From assembly GCF_024166365.1 (NCBI RefSeq), contig NC_064825.1, positions 104,050,480 through 104,114,479 on the forward strand: a stretch of DNA of 64,000 nucleotides, written 5' to 3'. The notes beneath the pieces were generated by a model, which was given only the letters and a program-made list of their open reading frames with translations, searched no databases and had not been told where the DNA came from. Shown piece by piece: positions 57,340-64,000 of the stretch. Source of the stretch: Elephas maximus indicus (lineage: Eukaryota; Chordata; Mammalia; Proboscidea; Elephantidae). Made by a program: the position numbers and the translations under genes. Position 1 is the first letter of the stretch. Every line of letters begins with the position of its first letter.

Positions 57340-57945
57340 TCCCTGGGCAGCACAAATGGTTAAGCAAAAGGTTGGTAGTTCAAATCCTGCCAGAAGTACC
57401 TCAGAAGAAAAACCTGGTGACCTACTCCTGAAAGGTCACAGCTTTTTTTTTTTTAATTAACTTTTATTAAGCTTCAAGTGAACATTTACAAATCCAAACA
57501 GTCTGTCACATGTAAGTTTACATACATCTTACTCCCTTCTCCCACTCGCTCTCCCCCTATTGAGTCAGCCCTTTCAGTCTCTCGTTTCGTGCCAATTTTG
57601 CCATCTTCCCTCTCTCTCTATCTTCCCATCCCCCCTCCAGTCAAGAGTTGCCAACACACTCTCCAGTGTCCACCTGATTTAATTAGCTCACTCTTCATCA
57701 GCATCTCTCTCCCCGCCACTGACCAGTCCCTTTCATGTCTGATGAGTTGTCTTCGGGGATGGTTCCTGTCCTGTGCCAACAGAAGGTCTGGGAAGCATTG
57801 CCGCCGGGATTCCTCTAGTCGCAGTCAGACCATTAAGTATGGTCTTTTTAAGGGTCACAGCTTTTGAAAACCCTGTGAAGCACAGTTCTAAAATGAAACA
57901 CATCGAGTTGCCATGAGTCGGAATCTACTCAGGGACAATTATTAA
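57340..57945 (+). mobile_element. AfroSINE split by an L1 (unit C)
   Basis: SINE sequence at 57,340-57,446 and 57,853-57,945; the intact orthologues are 15,380-15,570 and 37,033-37,215. The L1 insertion accounts for the gap. Confidence 0.85.
57447..57852 (-). mobile_element. L1 3' UTR insertion, unit C only
   Basis: About 406 bp of L1 3' end: T-run, 'AACTTTTATTAAGCTTCAAG' and 'CCATTAAGTATGGTC', very similar to the tail of the L1 at 46,081. Target duplication GGTCACAGCTTTT (57,434-57,446 and 57,853-57,865). A severe 5' truncation with no coding part. Confidence 0.93.
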
Positions 57946-58487
57946 TTTATTTTAAAATACTCAGTTACATGCTTAGTTATTACAAAACATGTTTTTTGTG
58001 GTATTGTCTCCAAGTGTATTTTTAGCCTATGGATCATGGGTTTTCACTATATGATTGATTCTAGTTAGCATGCTTGGATAAGTGAAGTCTGCGTCAAATT
58101 TGGGAGAAATTCAGTAATTGCTGCCCTGTGTCTCCTTGATAATAGATTCCTCAGTTTTTAGATTGAACTCAACTCGTTTTCTTCTTTCTAGGGCATGTTC
58201 AATACTGCCACTAATACATCCACAATTGCTAACAAGAAAAAGTTTCCAAGAACTCCAAATTTAAAAATGAATTGGAAGGAAATTGGGCTTCCAATTTCTC
58301 TAGATGCTCACTTAATCATGTGAATTTTCAAAATTTGTCCCCCATTATCAGTCTGGATTTACTCAAAATAAGAGCTACTTTGGTTACAAAATATCTATCC
58401 CTTTAGGATTTAAATTTTGTCTCCATTGTTAGATATCCATGGAAGTATATGTAAATCTTTTAAATACCCATTTTTAAAATCTATTAC
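57946..58487. other. Non-coding flank before terminal RTE copies
   Basis: Collinear with A 15,571-16,082 and B 37,216-37,770. No gene. Confidence 0.55.
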
Positions 58488-58495
58488 AGCTACTC

Positions 58496-61400
58496 GTTGT
58501 TGTTAGGTGCTGTAGAGTTGGTTCTGACTCATAGCGACCCTATGCGCAACAGAACGAAACTCTGCCCGGTCCTGCACCATCCTTACAATCGTTGTTATGC
58601 TTGAGCTCATTGTTGCAGCCACTGTGTCAATCCACCTCATTGAGGGTCTTTCTCTTTTCCGCTGACCCTGTACTCTGCCAAGCGTGATGTCCTTCTCCAG
58701 GGACTAACCCCTCCTGACAACATGTCCAAAGTATGTAAGACACAGTCTCACCATCCTTGCTTCTAAGGAGCGTTCTGGCTGTACTTCTTCTAAGACAGAT
58801 TTGTTCATTCTTTTGACAGTCCATGGTATATTCAGTATTCTTTGCCAACACCACAAATCAAAGGTGTCAATTCTTCTTTGGTCTTCCTTATTCATTGTCC
58901 AGCTTTCACATGCATATGATGCTACTGAAAATACCATGGCTTGGGTCAGGCACACCTTAGTCTTCAAGGTGACTTCTTTGCTCTTCAACATTTTGAAGAG
59001 GTCCTTTGCAGCAGATTTACCCAATGCAATGCGTCCTTTGATTTCTTGGCTGTTGATTGTGGCTCCAAGAAAAACAAAATCCTTGACAACTTCAACCTTT
59101 CCTCTGTTTGTCATGATGTTGCTCACTGGTCCAGTTGTGAGGATTTTTGTTCTCTTTATGTCTAGGTGCAATTCACACTGAAGGCTGTGGACTTTGATGT
59201 TCATTAGTAAGTGTTTCAAGTCTTCTTCAGTTTCACCAAGGAAGGTTGTGTCATCTGCATAATGCAGGTTGTTAATGAGTCTTCCTCCAATCCTGATGCC
59301 CCGTTCTTCTTCATATAGTCCAGCTTCTGGTATTATTTGTTCAGCATACAGATAGAATAGATACGGTGAAAGAATACAACCCTGACGCACACCTTCCCTG
59401 ATTTTAAACTATTCAGTATCCCCTTGTTCTGTCCGAACAACTGCCTCTTGATCTATGTAAAGGCTCCTCATGAGCACAATTAGGTGTTCTGGAATTCCCA
59501 TTCTTCACAGTGTTATCCATAGTTTGTTATGATCTGCACGGTCAGATGCCTTTGCATAGTCAATAAAACACAGGTAAACATCCTTCTGGTATTCTCTGCT
59601 TTTAGCCAGGATCCATCTGACATCAGCAATGATATCCCTGGTTCCACGTCCTCTTCTGAAACCGATCTGAATTTCTGGCAATTCCCTGTTGATATACTGC
59701 TGCAGCCGTTTCTGAATGATCTTCAGCAAAATTTTGCTTGAGTGTGATATTAATGATATTGTTCTATAATTTCCACTTTTGGTTGGATCACCTTTCTTGG
59801 GAATAGGCATAAACATGGATCTCTTCCAGTCAGTTGGTCAGGAAGCTGTCTTCCATATTTCTTGGCATAGACGAGTGAGCATCTCCAATGCCGCATCTGT
59901 TTGTTGAAACATCTCAATTGATATGCCATCAATTCCTGGAGCCTTGTTTTTTGCCAATGCCTTCAGAGCAGCCTGGACTTCTTCCTTCAGTACCATCAGT
60001 TCCTGATTATATGCCACCTCTTGAAATGGTTGAACATCGACTAATTCTTTTTGGTATAATGACTGTGTGTATTCCTTCCATCTTCTTTTGATGATTCCTG
60101 CGTCATTTAATATTTTCCACATGGAATCCTTCACTATTGCAACTCGAGGCTTGAATTTTTTTTTCAGTTCTTTCAGCTTGAGAAATGCCGAGCGTGTTCT
60201 TCCCTTTTGCTTTTCCATCTACAGCTCTTTGCACATGTCATTATAATACTTTGTCTTCTAGAGACACCCTTTGAAATCTTCTGTTCGGTTCTTTTACTTC
60301 ATCAATTCTTCCTTTTGCTTTAGCTGCTCGACATTCGAGAGCAAGTTTCGGAGCCTCCTCTGACATCCATCTTGGTCTTTTCTTTCTTTCCTCTCTTTTC
60401 AGTGACCTCTTGCTTTCTTCACATATGATGCCCTTGATGTCATTCCACAACTTGTCTGGTCTTTGGTCACTAGTGTTAAATGCGTCAAATCTATTCTTCA
60501 GATGGTCTCTAAATTCAGGTGGGATGTACTCAAGGTCATATTTTGGCTCTCGTGAACTTGCTCTGATTTTCTTCAGTTTCACCTTGAACTTGCATGTGAG
60601 CAATTGATGGTCTGTTCCACAGTCGGCCCCTGGCCTTGTTCTGACTGATGATATTGAGCTTTTCTATCATCTCTTTCCACAGATGTAGTCAATTTGATTT
60701 CTGTGTGTTCCATCTGGTGAGGCCCACGTGTATAGTCGCGGTTTATGTTGGTGAAAGAAGGTATTTGCAATGAAGAAGTCACTGGTCTTGGAAAATTCCA
60801 TCATTTGATCTTTGGCATTGTTTCTATCACCAAGGCCATATTTTCCAACTACCAATCCTTCTTCTTTGTTTTCAATTTTCCCATTCCAATCGCCAGTAAT
60901 TATCGATGCATCTTGACTGCATGTTCAATCAATTTCAGACTGCAGCAGCTGATAAAAATCTTCTATTTCTTCATCTTTGGCCCTAGTGGTTGGTGTGTAA
61001 ATTTGAATAATAGTCGTATTAACTGGTCTTCCCTGTAGGCATATGGATTTTATCCTATCACTGACATTGTTGTACTTCAGGATAGATCTTGAAACATTCT
61101 TTTTGATGATGAATGCAACACCATTGTTCTTCAAGTTGTCATCCCCAGCATAGTTGACTATACGATTGTCCGATTCAAAATGGCCAATACCAGTCCATTT
61201 CAACTCACTAACGCCTAGGATATCAATGTTTATGCATTCCATTTCATTTTTTACCATTTCCAATTTTCCTACATTCATACTTTATACATTCCAGGCTCTG
61301 ATTATTAGTGGACATTTGCAGCTGTTTCTTCTCATTTTGAGTCACGCCACATCAGCAAATGAAGGTCTCGAAAGCTTGACAGCTATACTTCGAGAAGGCA

Positions 61401-61684
61401 ACTCTTCCCCAGTCATCTTTTAAGTGTCTTCCAACCTGGGGGGCTCATCTTCCAGCACTATATCAAACAATGTTCTGCTGCTATTCATTAGGTTTTCACT
61501 GGCTAATGTTTTTCAGAAGTAGACTGCCAGGTCCTTCTTCCTAGTCTGTCTTAGTCTGGAAGCTCAGCTGAAATCTGTCCTCCATGGGTGACCCTGCTGG
61601 TATCTGAATGCTGGTGGCATAGCTTCCAGCATCACAGCAACATGCAAGCCCGCAGAGTATGACAAACTGACAGATGTGTGGGGG
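58496..61684 (-). mobile_element. Complete RTE LINE, unit C only
   Basis: A 3.19-kb minus-strand RTE with both ends: 3' GTTGTTGTTAGGTGCTG and 5' start TCCCCCACACATCTGTC (reverse). Target duplication AGCTACTCG/AGCTAGTCG (58,488-58,496 and 61,685-61,693); B has the empty site at about 37,770. Domains in order: apurinic-type endonuclease (frame 60,925-61,278, 'DILGVSELKWTGIGHFESDN'); basic linker (60,241-60,603, 'RPRWMSEEAPKLALE'); RT fingers (59,838-60,218, 'KNKAPGIDGISIEMFQ'; 59,505-59,816, 'IPKKGDPTKSGNYRTISLIS' and 'VYLCFIDYAKA'); RT palm/thumb (58,704-59,390, 'MRQGCILSPYLFYLYAEQI' and the catalytic 'HYADDTTFLGETEED' at about 59,250-59,263). At least five frame breaks separate these pieces, so it is inactive. 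It is the best reference for the family in this window. Confidence 0.95.
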
Positions 61685-61756
61685 AGCTAGTCGTAGGAAC
61701 AGGACATTTCTTCTGTAGAGTTATAATTTATAATAAATTTATAGCTCCCTAGAATT

Positions 61757-64000
61757 ATGGTCACTCATCATGGGCAGGTTTCTGCAAAGCTGCTAGACTA
61801 AGACAAAGTAGGAAGATGGACCTGGCAGTCCTATTTTGGAAAAAAAAAATTGGCCATTGGAAATCTTATGAATACCAGGTGAACATTGTTTGATACGGTG
61901 CTGGAAGATTAGCTCATGTTGGAAGGTACTGAAAATATGACTAGGGAAGAGGTATAATCTCAAATAGCATTGACCTTAATGACGGGGATAGAGTAAAAAT
62001 TTTGGGCCTGCATTTGCTGATGTGGCACAGCTCAAAATGAGAAGAAACAGCTACAAATGTCCTTTAAAAATTGGAATGTGGAAGGTAGCAAGTATGAATC
62101 TAGGAAAATTAGAAGTCATCAGATATGAGATGGAACACATAAAGATCGATGCTCTAGGCATTAAAAAATTCAGTAAGCTGAAATTGACTAGTACTGGCTA
62201 CTGTGAATTGGAAAATCACATGATCTAGTATACTAGGAATGACAAATTGAAGAAGAATGGTGTTGCATTCATTGTCGAAAAGGACATTTCAAGATCCTGA
62301 AGTACGGCATTGTCATTGATAGGAAAATATTCATATGCCTACAAGGAAGAGCTGTTAATATGACTATTATTCAAATTTACCCACCAACCACTGCAGCCAA
62401 AGATGAAGAAATTGAATGTTTTGCCAACTTCTGCAGTCTGATATTGATCAAACATGCAATCAAGATGCATTGATAATTATTGGTGATTGGTATGTGAAAG
62501 TCGGAAACAAAAAAGAAGGATCAATAGTTTGAAAATATGGCCTTGGTGATAGAAATGACTCTGGATGTCACATGATAGAATTTTTCAAGACCCAAAAATT
62601 CTTCATTGCAAATTCCCATTTTTCAATAACATAAATGAAAACTACACACTTGGAACTTGTCAGATGGAATGCATAGGAATCAAATCAACTACATCTGTGT
62701 AAAGAGTTGATGGAAAAGCTCAACATCATCAGTCAGAACAAGGCCAGGGGCCAACTGCAGACCGGACCGTCAACTGTTCACATGCAAGTTCAAAACCAGG
62801 CTAAAGAAAATTAGAGCAAGTCTGCGAAAGACAAAATATGATCTTGAGTATATCTCACCTGAATTTACAAACCATCTCAAACATAGATTTTATGCATTGA
62901 ACACTAATGATCAAAGACCAGATGAGTTGTGAAATGACATCAAGGGGATCATACATGAAGAAAGCAAAAGATCAATAAAAAGACAGGAAAGAAAGAAAAG
63001 GTCAAAACAGTTGTTAGGATAGACTCTGAAACTTGCTCTTGAATGTGGGATACCTAAAGGGAAAGGAAGAAACGATGAAGTAAAAGAGCTGAACAGAAGA
63101 TTTCAAAGGGTGGCTAGGTGACAAATTGAAGTATTATAATGAAATGTGCAAAGTCCTGTAGTTAGAAAACCAAAAGGGAAGGACACACTCAGCGTCTCAG
63201 GTTGAAAGAACTGAAAAAAATTCAAGCCTCGAGTTGCAATATTGAAAGATACTACAGGAAAGCATCAAAAAAAGATGGAAGAAATACACAGAGTCACTGT
63301 ATCAAAAAGAATTGGTTGATATTCAGCCATTTCAAGAGGTAGCATATGATCAAGAACCTATGGTATTTAAGGAAGAATTCCAACTGCACTGAAGGCATTG
63401 GCAAAAAACAAGTTTCCAGGAATTGAGGGAATACTGATTGAGATGTTTCAACAAGCAGATGCAGCACTGAAGGTGCTCACTCTTCTATGCTAAGAAATTT
63501 GGAAGACAGCTACCTGGCAAAACGAATGTGAGTGATCCATATTTGTGCCTATTCTAAAGAAAGGTGATCCAACTAGATGCGGAAATTATCTGATAATGTC
63601 ATTAATATCACGTCCAAGTAAAATTTTGCTGGAGATTATTTGGAATTAGTTACAGTAGTACATAGACAGGGAATGGCCAGATATTCAAGCCAGATTCAGA
63701 ATAGGATGTGGAATGAGGGTCATCATTGCTGATGCCAGTTGGATCTTGGCTGAAAGCAGAGAATACCAGTAAGAAGTTTACCTACTTTTTACTGACTATG
63801 CAAATGCCTTCGACAGTGTGGATCATAACAAATTATGGGTAACATTGCAAAGAATGGGAGTTCCAGAACTATTAGTTGTGCTCATGAGGAACCTGTACAT
63901 AGACCAAGAGGCAGTCGTTCGAACAGGACAAGGGGATGCCCTCTGCTTTCAAGTCAGGAAAGGTTGCTGAAAGTGAAGAGGACTTAAAGCATTTACTCAT
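61757..64000 (+). mobile_element. RTE LINE, plus strand, runs off the window
   Basis: Orthologue of 16,083-18,893 and 37,855-39,245, starting in the 5' UTR (GGTCACTCATCATGGGCAGG). It preserves the region lost in B at the junction, including GAAGGAC at 63,178-63,184. RT motifs are recognisable ('CGNEGHHC'-like ADASWILAESREYQ around 63,730 and 'FYxDYANAFDSVDHNKLW' around 63,790-63,840) but stops are many. Near 63,955 it has the same jump across the YADD-coding segment as copy A. The 3' end is outside the window. Confidence 0.9.

Noticed and set aside
58801-59181. Open frames antisense to RTE coding regions, also at 44,629-44,910 and 60,745-61,038
   Set aside because: Shadows of the RTE reading frames on the other strand, recurring wherever RTE occurs.
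1-64000. Repeated, regularly ordered blocks as a possible CRISPR-like or novel array
   Set aside because: The regularity is explained by a three-copy segmental duplication plus dispersed RTE and SINE copies; no short regular repeat-spacer pattern exists.

Overview
The window looks like nuclear DNA of an afrotherian mammal, most likely an elephant. The evidence is repeat content: many copies of an RTE-clade LINE whose 3' end reads (on the opposite strand) GTTGTTGTTAGGTGCCGTCG, and many tRNA-derived SINEs that share its 3' tail (AfroSINE type, ending near GAGTCGGAATCGACTC). I recognise these from general knowledge of the elephant genome (RTE1_LA/AfroSINE); no database search was run. Older layers are MIR SINEs, L1 remnants and MaLR-like LTR fossils. 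By summing my intervals, RTE-derived DNA covers about 22.8 kb of the 64 kb.

The only intact host genes are three single-exon olfactory receptor (OR) genes on the minus strand (9,999-10,961; 31,764-32,723; 51,796-52,755). They are class II, family-4-like, and are paralogues of one another. A fourth OR, on the plus strand at 19,777-21,255, is a clear pseudogene interrupted by an LTR fossil.

Layout: the window holds three copies (A, B, C) of one segmental-duplication unit. Unit A runs from 1 to about 18,890; its left part lies outside the window. A spacer at 18,894-21,273 carries RTE and SINE pieces and the OR pseudogene. Unit B runs from 21,274 to 39,240 and unit C from 39,246 to beyond the right edge. 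Within each unit the order is: RTE 3' fragment, AfroSINE, MIR, old L1, RTE 3' fragment, AfroSINE, MIR, L1 3' UTR remnant, OR gene, OR upstream flank, AfroSINE, LTR remnant, AfroSINE, and a plus-strand RTE copy that ends the unit.

Insertions date the copies. B and C share an LTR, an inverted SINE pair and a near-full-length RTE that A lacks, so A split off first and B/C arose by a later tandem duplication. The breakpoint of that later duplication is visible at 39,239-39,245: a plus RTE is joined to a minus RTE at a 7-bp microhomology present in both parental ends. After that event C alone gained two L1 insertions, two SINEs and a complete 3.2-kb RTE, each with target-site duplications. A alone has a 5'-inverted RTE and a solo LTR.

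The genes do not form a pathway: the ORs are parallel odorant receptors of the kind that expand by tandem duplication. I found no RNA genes, CRISPR array, operon or defence system, and no convincing undescribed biological system. The interesting content is the mutational history (microhomology junctions, twin priming, an inverted SINE dimer, a possible insertion-linked deletion) and possible functional decay in two of the three open OR frames.
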